A stretch of DNA of 6,480 nucleotides from Chloroflexota bacterium. GTDB lineage: Bacteria > Chloroflexota > Dehalococcoidia > Lucifugimonadales > Australimonadaceae. Below the pieces are notes generated by a model, which saw only the letters and a program-made list of their open reading frames with translations, was not told the DNA's origin and made no database searches. Where the stretch lies: NCBI GenBank assembly GCA_028875085.1, contig JAPPFU010000023.1, forward strand, positions 12,502 through 18,981, in the 5' to 3' direction. The first letter of the stretch is position 1; the number at the start of each line of letters is the position of its first letter. This document shows positions 1-5,371 of this stretch, in pieces. Made by a program: the position numbers and the translations under genes.

Positions 1-5
1 CCCCC

Positions 6-24
6 GGGGGGGGGGGGGGGGGGG
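6..24 (+). repeat. G19 homopolymer tract
   Basis: Nineteen consecutive G directly follow five C, giving a CCCCCGGGGG junction at the very start of the window. A tract this long is rare in a bacterial intergenic region. It could be a slippage-prone homopolymer or G-quadruplex-forming run. A sequencing or assembly artefact at a contig end is at least as likely, because two-colour Illumina chemistry produces false G runs. Confidence 0.9.
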
Positions 25-77
25 TAACCCCCAAAAAACGTTTACTATATCTTTTGGGGGTTGGCGGCGGTAACCCC
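20..77 (+). repeat. Overlapping inverted repeats (alternative hairpins)
   Basis: Three stems share arms. GGGGG at 20-24 can pair with CCCCC at 28-32 around a TAA loop. The same CCCCC plus AAAA (28-36) can instead pair with TTTTGGGGG (52-60) as a perfect 9-bp stem with a 15-nt A/T-rich loop. GGGGTT (57-62) can pair with AACCCC (72-77). The 9-mer GGTAACCCC occurs twice in direct orientation, at 23-31 and 69-77. No T-run follows any stem on the plus strand, so a simple intrinsic terminator is not supported. An attenuator or a piece of dispersed repeat is possible. Confidence 0.55.
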
Positions 78-109
78 GCGGCTATCCCGCTTGCGCGTAA
101 TCGCAGCGG

Positions 110-138
110 TTGACGATGGGGCGAGCCGCACCTACGCT
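110..138 (+). promoter_or_regulatory. Candidate sigma-70-type promoter for the pur cluster
   Basis: TTGACG (110-115) matches five of six bases of the -35 consensus. TACGCT (133-138) lies exactly 17 bp downstream and keeps the T1, A2 and T6 positions of the -10 consensus, but is otherwise weak. Transcription would begin near 145, giving a purE leader of about 25 nt that already includes the ribosome binding site. This is a by-eye match in G+C-rich DNA, so chance similarity is a real possibility. Confidence 0.35.
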
Positions 139-156
139 AGCCAGGCGATAGCACGC

Positions 157-162
157 GGGAGG
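157..162 (+). promoter_or_regulatory. purE ribosome binding site
   Basis: GGGAGG lies 8 nt before the ATG at 171. It is the strongest Shine-Dalgarno match in the window. Another ATG at 163-165 is out of frame and touches the site, so it does not compete. Confidence 0.75.
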
Positions 163-170
163 ATGCGCAC

Positions 171-629
171 ATGCCTTTGGTCGGAGTCTTGGTCGGCAGC
201 GCCAGCGACAAGGAGACCGTTCAGCACACGATGGACACGCTTGCCCAGTTCGGCGTAGAGGCAGAGCTGACCGTCGCCTCCGCGCACCGCAACCCCGACG
301 CGGTGCGCGCCTACGTCGAAGAGGCGCCCGCGCGCGGCGTGGAGGTCTTCGTCGCGGCGGCGGGCGGCGCGGCGGCGTTGCCCGGCGTCGTCGCCTCCCT
401 CACCACCCTGCCCGTCATCGGCGTCCCGCTCGCGTCGTCCGAGTTGAAGGGCGTGGACGCGCTTTACTCCGTTGTCCAGATGCCCCCCGGCATCCCGGTC
501 GCCACCGTCGCTATCGGCTCGTGGGGCGCGCGCAACGCGGCCATCCTCGCGACGCAGATTCTGGCGCTCAAGTATGCTAGCCTGCGCGAGGCGCTCGAGG
601 CGCATAGGCAGCGCCTCCGCGAGCGCTGA
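171..629 (+). CDS. purE: PurE, N5-CAIR mutase / AIR carboxylase-type protein
   Basis: This 152-residue cytoplasmic enzyme belongs to the PurE family, which forms 4-carboxy-AIR (CAIR) in purine synthesis. Visible motifs are the N-terminal GSASD loop (residues 9-13, phosphate/ribose binding), SAHR (37-40) with the catalytic His39, AGGAAALPG (64-72), VIGVPL (82-87) and QMPPGIPVATVAIG (103-116). Length is normal for the family (about 150-170). The start is set by the GGGAGG site and the position of the GSASD motif. Oddity: class I PurE proteins usually read GGAAHLPG, but here the His is Ala69. Class I PurE works with PurK, and no purK lies between purE and purB. The product could therefore be a mutase partnered by a distant PurK, or a CO2-using AIR carboxylase. 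Family assignment is secure; the substrate is not. Confidence 0.94.
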   Translation: MPLVGVLVGSASDKETVQHTMDTLAQFGVEAELTVASAHRNPDAVRAYVEEAPARGVEVFVAAAGGAAALPGVVASLTTLPVIGVPLASSELKGVDALYSVVQMPPGIPVATVAIGSWGARNAAILATQILALKYASLREALEAHRQRLRER

Positions 630-744
630 GCCACTCTACGATGGGCCGACACCCCCGCACTCGAACAACCACTCCCTGTCGCCTGCCCTTGCGCAACGCA
701 ACCGCGCCGACCACCCGCGCGCCCGCGCCTTCGGAGCGCCGCCT
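630..744 (+). other. purE-purB spacer, C-rich and G-poor
   Basis: No gene, promoter or hairpin terminator is evident in these 115 bp. Positions 651-720 contain about 37 C against 13 G on the transcript strand, a skew typical of Rho-utilisation (rut) regions. The purB frame is open through this stretch and back into purE, but nothing here resembles adenylosuccinate lyase, so it is read as non-coding. Rho-dependent control between purE and purB is only an inference. Confidence 0.35.
733..736 (+). promoter_or_regulatory. purB ribosome binding site (decides the GTG start)
   Basis: GGAG lies 8 nt before the GTG at 745. It supports starting purB at that GTG rather than at the in-frame ATG at 472, which is buried in purE. 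Confidence 0.6.
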
Positions 745-2061
745 GTGATTCCCCGCTACTCGCGCCCCGAGATGGCCGCCGTCTGGTCAGACCCAGGCAT
801 GTACGACCGCTGGCTGGCCGTGGAGGTGGCGGTATGCGAGGCGTGGACGAACGAGGGCACAATTCCCCCGGAGGACATGGAGAAGATCCGCGGCGCGCGC
901 TACGACTTCGCGCTGATGGAGGCGGAACTCGCGCGCACCAAGCACGACGTCAACTCCTTCCTCTGGTCGATCACGCCGAGCCTCGGCGCCGAGGGGCGCT
1001 GGATCCACCTCGGCCTCACCTCCAACGACGTGAAGGACACCGCGCTCGGCATGCAACTGCGCGACGCGGGCGCGATCCTGCTCGCCGACGCCGACCGCCT
1101 CATTGATGTGCTGGGCGAACGCGCCGTCGAGTTCAAGCACACGCTCCAGATGGGGCGCACTCACGGCGTCCACGCCGAACCCATCACCTTCGGCCTCAAA
1201 CTGGCGCTCTGGCGCGAGGAGATGCTCCGCAACCGCGAGCGCCTCGCCAACGCCCAGGCCCAGGTCGCCGTCGGCAAGGCGTCCGGCGCGGTAGGCAGCC
1301 ACGCCACCATCCCTCCGCAGGTGGAGGTGGACGCGTGCGCTGCCTTGGGCCTCGCCGTCGCGCCCCTGTCCAACCAGGTGGTGCAGCGCGACCGCCACGC
1401 CCAATTCGTAACCGTGCTGGCCATCGTCGCCGCCTCACTGGAGAAGTTCGCCACGGAGATACGGGGCTTGCAGCGCACCGAGGTTCGCGAGGTGGAGGAG
1501 TTCTTCGGCGAGGGGCAGACGGGCTCCTCGGCGATGCCCCACAAGCGCAACCCCGAACTGTCGGAGCGCGTGTGCGGCCTCGCCAGGCTCATCCGCGGCC
1601 ACGCTGTAACCGCCCTGGAGAACGTCGCGCTCTGGCACGAGCGCGACATCAGCCACTCCTCCGCCGAGCGCGTGATACTCCCCGACGCTTGCCTGGCGCT
1701 CGACTACGCGCTCGACCTGTTCACGGAGGTGATGGCCAAGCTGCGTGTCTTCCCCGAGCGTATGCTGGCCAACGTAGAGTCCACGCGCGGGCTGGTCTTC
1801 ACGCAGCGCGTTATGCTTGCGCTGGTGGAGCGGGGCATGGGGCGGCAAGAGGCGTACCGCCTCCAACAAGCCCACGCCCACGCCGCTTGGGACGAGGGCG
1901 CGGACTTCCGCGAGTTGACGCGCGCCGACCCTCAGGTGCACGAACGCTTCACGCCGGAGGAATTGGACGCCCTGTTCGACTACACCTACTACACCCGCCA
2001 CATAGATGAACTGTTCGCCCGTGTCGGCCTAGGAGAACGCCATGCAGCCGCTACTCGATAG
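745..2061 (+). CDS. purB: PurB, adenylosuccinate lyase
   Basis: This 438-residue enzyme of the fumarase/aspartase superfamily eliminates fumarate from SAICAR (giving AICAR) and from adenylosuccinate (giving AMP). It is active as a homotetramer in the cytoplasm. The mature protein begins M/V-IPRYSRPEMAAVWSD, the classic PurB N-terminus, which places the start at the GTG at 745. Visible motifs are KHDV with His67 (66-69), TSND (92-95), GRTHG with the catalytic His140 (137-141) and the superfamily signature SSAMPHKRN (261-269), which carries the catalytic Ser on the mobile loop. Length matches Bacillus PurB (about 430). The 3' end overlaps purC by 20 nt, so translation of the two is probably coupled. 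In-frame codons back to 472 are not part of the protein. Identification is firm. Confidence 0.96.
   Translation: MIPRYSRPEMAAVWSDPGMYDRWLAVEVAVCEAWTNEGTIPPEDMEKIRGARYDFALMEAELARTKHDVNSFLWSITPSLGAEGRWIHLGLTSNDVKDTALGMQLRDAGAILLADADRLIDVLGERAVEFKHTLQMGRTHGVHAEPITFGLKLALWREEMLRNRERLANAQAQVAVGKASGAVGSHATIPPQVEVDACAALGLAVAPLSNQVVQRDRHAQFVTVLAIVAASLEKFATEIRGLQRTEVREVEEFFGEGQTGSSAMPHKRNPELSERVCGLARLIRGHAVTALENVALWHERDISHSSAERVILPDACLALDYALDLFTEVMAKLRVFPERMLANVESTRGLVFTQRVMLALVERGMGRQEAYRLQQAHAHAAWDEGADFRELTRADPQVHERFTPEELDALFDYTYYTRHIDELFARVGLGERHAAATR
2031..2035 (+). promoter_or_regulatory. purC ribosome binding site inside purB
   Basis: AGGAG lies 6 nt before the purC ATG at 2042, within the last codons of purB. 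It confirms the 20-nt purB/purC overlap as a genuine translational arrangement. Confidence 0.75.
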
Positions 2062-2947
2062 CGCCCTGCCCAACCCGCGGTACCGGGGCAAGGTGCGCGA
2101 CACCTACGACATCGATGACCGCCACTTCCTGATGGTCGCCACCGACCGCATCTCCGCCTTCGACGTGGTGCTCCCCAACGGCGTGCCCGACAAGGGCTAC
2201 GTGCTCAGCCGCCTCTCGCGCTTCTGGTTCGACCGCACGCGCCACATCGTCCCCAACCACCTCATCGGTCTGGCGGATGACGCGGTGGCGCTGAACGGCC
2301 TCACCGCGCATCCGCGCATCGCTGACCTGCCCGCGCACGTGGCGCGGCAGGCGATGGTCGTGCGCCGCGCAGAGCGCATCGACGTCGAGTGCGTCGTCCG
2401 CGCCTACCTCACCGGCTCCGCCCTCGCCGAGTACCGCCGCAGCGGAACCATCTTCGGCCTGCCCGCCCCCTCCGGCCTCACCGACGGCGACCGCCTGCCC
2501 GAGCTGATGTTCACGCCCACGACGAAGGCCGAGACGGGCCACGACGAGCCGATGTCCATGGCCGAGGTGGAGGCGATGACGGGCGCGGAGACGGCGCGGC
2601 GCCTGCGCGACGCCTCCTTCGCCGTCTTCCAATGGGCGCACGACCATGCCCATGACATGGGCATCATCATCGCCGACACCAAATTCGAGTTCGGCTGGGT
2701 GGACGGCGAACTCACCCTCATCGACGAGGTGCTCACGCCCGACTCCAGCCGCTTCTGGGACGCCGAAGGCTACGCCCCCGGCCAGTCGCAGCCCAACTTC
2801 GACAAGCAGTTCGTCCGCGACTGGCTCATCGAAGCCGGCTGGAACCGCGAGCCGCCCGCGCCCGAACTCCCTGACGACGTGGTCGCCAAGACCCGCGAGC
2901 GCTACCTCGAGGCCTATCGCCGCCTGGTCGGCGAGCCGCTGGCCTAG
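2042..2947 (+). CDS. purC: PurC, SAICAR synthetase (long, Ade1-like form)
   Basis: This 301-residue ATP-dependent ligase joins CAIR and aspartate to form SAICAR. It uses the product of PurE and supplies the substrate of PurB. Motifs in order are RGKVRD (15-20, nucleotide-binding N-terminal lobe), TDRISAFD (34-41), RAYLTGS (120-126), FTPTTKAE followed by HDE (157-169), IIADTKFEFG (209-218, the second family signature) and DEVLTPDSSRFW (228-239). DKQFVRDWL (254-262) is in the C-terminal part. The length of about 300 is that of the yeast Ade1-like branch; the short E. coli/Bacillus form has about 240 residues. The start is fixed by the AGGAG site and by homology to the RGKVRD region. A perfect 19-bp palindrome lies in the coding sequence at 2646-2664. 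No missing catalytic motif was noticed. Confidence 0.96.
   Translation: MQPLLDSALPNPRYRGKVRDTYDIDDRHFLMVATDRISAFDVVLPNGVPDKGYVLSRLSRFWFDRTRHIVPNHLIGLADDAVALNGLTAHPRIADLPAHVARQAMVVRRAERIDVECVVRAYLTGSALAEYRRSGTIFGLPAPSGLTDGDRLPELMFTPTTKAETGHDEPMSMAEVEAMTGAETARRLRDASFAVFQWAHDHAHDMGIIIADTKFEFGWVDGELTLIDEVLTPDSSRFWDAEGYAPGQSQPNFDKQFVRDWLIEAGWNREPPAPELPDDVVAKTRERYLEAYRRLVGEPLA
2646..2664. repeat. 19-bp palindrome inside purC
   Basis: ATGCCCATG (2646-2654) and CATGGGCAT (2656-2664) are perfect reverse complements separated by a single A. The stretch encodes HAHDMGI just before the conserved ADTKFEFG motif, so coding constraint is a sufficient explanation. Its symmetry would suit a dimeric DNA-binding protein, but nothing else supports that. 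Confidence 0.5.
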
Positions 2948-2949
2948 GC

Positions 2950-2956
2950 GGGAGAG
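2950..2956 (+). promoter_or_regulatory. Ribosome binding site for the DUF3105-like gene
   Basis: GGGAGAG follows the purC stop codon by 2 nt; its GGAG core lies 8 nt before the GTG at 2963. It supports the GTG start and co-transcription with purC. Confidence 0.65.
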
Positions 2957-2962
2957 CCCAGC

Positions 2963-3616
2963 GTGGCCAACGAAGAGGCGCGCCCGCGCCGCGTCCAGCG
3001 CAGGAGCCAGTCGCGCGAGGACCGGCGCCAGCGCTCCACGTCCCGCAAGACTCGCCGCCGCGTCATCTACACCACACTCGGCGGCGCCGTCGCGCTCGCC
3101 CTCATCGTTAGCCTCTTCCTCCCCCAAGTCGGCGATCAGGCCCAAACCCCCGGCCTCCCCGACCAAAGCGCGGCCGTCGGCATGGCGGCGTCCGTCCAAG
3201 AGGCAGTCCTGGTGGCCGACGGCGCGCCGCACGACCCCTACTCCACCACGCCGCCTAACTCCGGCTTCTACTCCCCTACCCTCGCGCCTTGGGGCGTAAG
3301 CGACGACGCCATCCCCGACGAGCGCGTCGTCGCCAACCTGCGCCAAGGCGCGGTCGCCGTCAGCCACAACCTCCAAGACCCCGCCCAGGCCGCGCGCCTC
3401 CGCGAGGTGGTCGAGGCGCTCCCCGGCTACCCCGCCTGCGTCGTCATGCGCCCCTACGACGCGCTCGCGCCGGACGCCGTCGTCCTGACCGCGTGGGGGC
3501 GCATCCTCGAGGCGCAGGGCGTGGACGACGCGGACATCCCCGCATTCTTCGACGCGCACCGCAACGACCAAGCGCCCGCGTTCGTCGGCAACGACTGCGG
3601 CGCGGGCGGCGCCTAG
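2963..3616 (+). CDS. Membrane-anchored DUF3105-like protein
   Basis: This 217-residue protein has unknown function. The N-terminal 33 residues are very rich in Arg/Lys. One hydrophobic segment (about 34-53) follows, then a low-complexity linker and a globular domain (about 84-205). The basic N-terminus predicts Nin-Cout topology, so the domain would be outside the membrane. The domain resembles DUF3105: PPNSGFYSP (97-105), WGV (110-112), PDERVVANLRQGAV (118-131), VVMRPY (160-165) and VLTAWGR (174-180). Typical members read PPTSGPHYP and NLEHGGV. Here the His of the first and the Glu-His of the second are replaced (Gly-Phe-Tyr, Arg127-Gln128), so a metal site, if the family has one, may be lost. 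Cys159 and Cys212 are the only cysteines and could pair. The gene is packed between purC (15-nt gap) and purS (7-nt gap), although no role in purine synthesis is evident. The DUF3105 assignment is from remembered motif patterns. Confidence 0.75.
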   Translation: MANEEARPRRVQRRSQSREDRRQRSTSRKTRRRVIYTTLGGAVALALIVSLFLPQVGDQAQTPGLPDQSAAVGMAASVQEAVLVADGAPHDPYSTTPPNSGFYSPTLAPWGVSDDAIPDERVVANLRQGAVAVSHNLQDPAQAARLREVVEALPGYPACVVMRPYDALAPDAVVLTAWGRILEAQGVDDADIPAFFDAHRNDQAPAFVGNDCGAGGA

Positions 3617-3623
3617 CCCAGCC

Positions 3624-3881
3624 ATGCGCTTCCGCGCCAGCGTCTACGTCGCGCTCAAGCCCGCCGTCAACGACCCGCAGGGCAACGCCGTGATGGACGG
3701 CCTCCACGCCCTCGGCTTCGAGAGCGCCGCCAACGTCCGCGTCGGCAAGTTTCTCACCCTCGACCTCGAGGCGGACGACCAAGCCGCCGCCAAGCAGCAA
3801 GCCGAGGCGATGTGCGACCGCCTCCTCGCCAACCCCGTCATCGAGACTTACTCGGTTGAGGTGGCGACGGCGGGGGAGTAG
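3624..3881 (+). CDS. purS: PurS, FGAM synthase small subunit
   Basis: This 85-residue cytoplasmic protein belongs to the PurS family. PurS dimers bridge the glutaminase PurQ and the synthetase PurL in the three-part FGAM synthase, which converts FGAR, glutamine and ATP to FGAM. Supporting features are LKPAVNDPQGNAV (11-23), LGFESAANVRVGKFL (30-44) and the C-terminal CDRLLANPVIETYSVEV (64-80). These and the length are typical of the family. The gene begins 7 nt after the preceding stop with no clear Shine-Dalgarno sequence, so translation probably depends on coupling. Its usual downstream partners purQ and purL are absent here and must be elsewhere if the complex is functional. Confidence 0.93.
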   Translation: MRFRASVYVALKPAVNDPQGNAVMDGLHALGFESAANVRVGKFLTLDLEADDQAAAKQQAEAMCDRLLANPVIETYSVEVATAGE

Positions 3882-3914
3882 GGCCGCGCGGCTGCCCTGC
3901 TCAGACAGAACGGG

Positions 3915-4709
3915 ATGCAAGACCGCTACGTCGGGGACATCGGCGACTACGGCAAATACGGCCTGCTGCGCTGGCTCACTGGTATGCGTCAGGTCGATGA
4001 TAGAGGCGGCCTGTGCCTCGGCATCAATTGGTACTTGTTCGACGAAGGCCCTCTGCCCCCCAACAACGACGGGGGATTCACCCAATACTTGTTCAACCCT
4101 TCTAGCGCTGAGCGCTCGCTGCCGGACTGCGACCCTACCCTGTACGCCGCGATGCGACACATAGTGGACGCTGACCGTCGCTACGTCGCAGAGGTCGAGG
4201 GCAGCGGCGTGTTGCCGCCCGACACGCTCTACCACTCCGCCTCACTCAACTTCGACCACACGCCTCGGCCTCAACGGGAGAGCGTCCGGCAAGCGTGGCT
4301 CACAGACGGCTTGGCCGCTCTAGACGGCGCAGACCTCGTCTTCGTAGACCCGGACAATGGGCTGGAGAATCCACGCACACGCCGTTACTCGAAGAAAGGC
4401 CCGAAGTACACCTACTACGACGACCTGCCGCCCTATTGGAAGCGCGGCCAGAGCCTCATCATCTATCAGCACGCTAACCACACCATTGGGGGCATTGAAG
4501 CGCTGGTCGCCGACCGCTGTGCGGAGTTACGCGAGCGACTACCCGGCGCAAACCCGGTCACACTTGGCTTTCACCGCAGCAGCGCCCGCGTCTATCTCAT
4601 TGTCGCGCAGCCTCGCCACGCCGGCCTGCTGGACGGGCGAATCCACTCCTTCCTAGATTCGGAGTGGGGCAAGGGCGCCAACCCGCACTTCACCCGGGCG
4701 GAGTGTTAG
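3915..4709 (+). CDS. Uncharacterised 264-residue DPDNG-motif protein
   Basis: The function is not known to me. The protein begins MQDRYVGDIGDYGKYGLLRW, a pattern I associate with a scattered family of bacterial hypothetical proteins. Other conspicuous segments are CLGINWYLFDEG (34-45), NNDGG (50-54), DLVFVDPDNGLE (140-151), RGQSLIIYQHANH (177-189) and SARVYLIVAQPRH (223-235). A hydrophobic strand ending in DPDNG, followed by another strand and a late strand pair, resembles the layout of Rossmann-fold methyltransferases such as RlmJ or TcmP, where DPP[YF] or DPFG sits after strand 4. I see no clear SAM-binding glycine loop, so this is only a hypothesis. No signal peptide or membrane segment is seen. 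Sampled lines are near 57 % G+C against about 75 % in purC, suggesting later acquisition. The gap to purS is 33 nt, with no strong ribosome binding site. Confidence 0.8.
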   Translation: MQDRYVGDIGDYGKYGLLRWLTGMRQVDDRGGLCLGINWYLFDEGPLPPNNDGGFTQYLFNPSSAERSLPDCDPTLYAAMRHIVDADRRYVAEVEGSGVLPPDTLYHSASLNFDHTPRPQRESVRQAWLTDGLAALDGADLVFVDPDNGLENPRTRRYSKKGPKYTYYDDLPPYWKRGQSLIIYQHANHTIGGIEALVADRCAELRERLPGANPVTLGFHRSSARVYLIVAQPRHAGLLDGRIHSFLDSEWGKGANPHFTRAEC

Positions 4710-4722
4710 CCCCTGTCGCGTT

Positions 4723-4757
4723 GTAGAGGCAGGTTGCATACCTGCCCCCGCCCCTAC
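4723..4757. repeat. Palindromic hairpin repeat at the convergent junction
   Basis: GGCAGGT (4728-4734) and ACCTGCC (4740-4746) form a perfect 7-bp stem around the loop TGCAT. The outer bases GTAG (4723-4726) and CTAC (4754-4757) are also complementary, with extra C/G-rich bases on the right side, so the element looks like a REP-type palindrome flanked by GTAG/CTAC. It fills almost the whole 44-bp gap between two convergent genes and its last bases include the hisB stop codon. No T-run follows on either strand. It may act as a two-way terminator or RNA 3'-end stabiliser, or may be a dispersed genomic repeat. Confidence 0.6.
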
Positions 4758-5356
4758 CCCGCTATCGTCCCCTTCGTGCTGGGCGCCTGGCCGCCGGGGG
4801 CGCGCGGGTCGAGCGCCACCGCGTCGCGGAGGGCGCGGGCGAGCGCCTTGAACGTTGCCTCCGCGCGGTGGTGCGGGTTGATTCCCTCCAGCACCGTCGC
4901 GTGCAGGTTGACGCGCGCCTCGATGGCGAACGAGTGCAGGAAGTGGCGCACCAGGTCGCCCGGCAGGTCGCTCACGCTCGCGCCGCTCAGGCCCAGGTCG
5001 AGCGCCGCGTAGCCCCGCCCGCTCAGGTCGACGGCCACCCGCGCCAGCGCGTCGTCTAGCGGCACGATGGCGTGCCCCATCCGGACGATGCCCTCGCCCT
5101 CGCCGAGCGCGTCGCGGAACGCGCGGCCTAGCGCGATGGCCGTATCCTCCACCGTGTGGTGCCAGCCCGTGCGCAGCCAGTCGCCCTTCGCCTCGATCTC
5201 CACGTCCATCAGCCCGTGGCGCGCGAGTTGGTCGATGAGGTGGTCGAGCATCCCGTTGCCCGTGTTGACCTGCGCCGCGCCGGAGCCGTCGAGGTTGACG
5301 TTGACCGACAGGTCGGTCTCGCGGGTGGTGCGCCTGTATGTGCCGGTGCGGGACAT
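4754..5356 (-). CDS. hisB: HisB, imidazoleglycerol-phosphate dehydratase
   Basis: This 200-residue metal-dependent enzyme converts imidazole-glycerol phosphate to imidazole-acetol phosphate, the substrate of HisC. It works in the cytoplasm, usually as a 24-mer with Mn2+. Recognisable parts are RRTTRETD (8-15), the LDHLIDQLARHG segment (37-48), HHTVEDTAIALG (66-77), H138-F-L-H141, the second signature GINPHHRAEATFKA (158-171) and the C-terminal STKGT (193-197). Length is typical of single-domain HisB; no phosphatase fusion is present. The first metal-site signature is unusual: the bases before HHTVED encode LRTGW where most members have a hydrophobic residue, Asp and one more before HH. The start at 5356 follows hisC by 15 nt with no strong ribosome binding site, which suggests coupling to hisC. 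The stop codon lies in the palindromic repeat. Confidence 0.94.
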   Translation of the reverse strand: MSRTGTYRRTTRETDLSVNVNLDGSGAAQVNTGNGMLDHLIDQLARHGLMDVEIEAKGDWLRTGWHHTVEDTAIALGRAFRDALGEGEGIVRMGHAIVPLDDALARVAVDLSGRGYAALDLGLSGASVSDLPGDLVRHFLHSFAIEARVNLHATVLEGINPHHRAEATFKALARALRDAVALDPRAPGGQAPSTKGTIAG

Positions 5357-5371
5357 GCTATGGGTCGCTTG

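Larger units (their letters stand above)
1..170. other. Leader and edge region upstream of purE
   Basis: No credible gene lies here. The stretch opens with five C and nineteen consecutive G (6-24). An A/T-rich island (about 33-55), unusual for this genome, follows inside a foldback structure. From about 61 on the sequence returns to normal high G+C and holds a candidate promoter (110-138) and the purE ribosome binding site (157-162). The 65-codon forward reading frame at 61-258 overlaps purE in another frame, has no ribosome binding site and no recognisable family features, so it is not called. No purine riboswitch core or PurR-type operator pair could be recognised by eye. Confidence 0.6.

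Noticed and set aside
28..60. CCCCCAAAA and TTTTGGGGG resemble telomere repeat units (T4G4 type)
   Set aside because: Each unit occurs once, in inverted orientation with a loop between, and all surrounding genes are bacterial. There is no tandem array.
472..744. In-frame upstream extension of purB back to an ATG at 472
   Set aside because: The extension lies largely inside purE in another frame and is low-complexity Arg/Ser/Pro-rich sequence. PurB homology begins at IPRYSRPEM, right after a GTG with a GGAG site.
2051..3625. A 524-codon open frame on the minus strand
   Set aside because: It is antisense to purC and the DUF3105-like gene. Its Gly/Ala/Val/Arg-rich composition is typical of shadow frames in G+C-rich coding DNA and no domain is recognisable.
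3883..3892. GCCGCGCGGC palindrome just after purS as a terminator
   Set aside because: It is a loop-less 10-bp palindrome in G+C-rich DNA with no T-run, too small to be convincing as a terminator.
4109..4120. AGCGCT repeats inside the 264-residue gene as a regulatory site
   Set aside because: They are short, within coding sequence, and common by chance at this G+C content.
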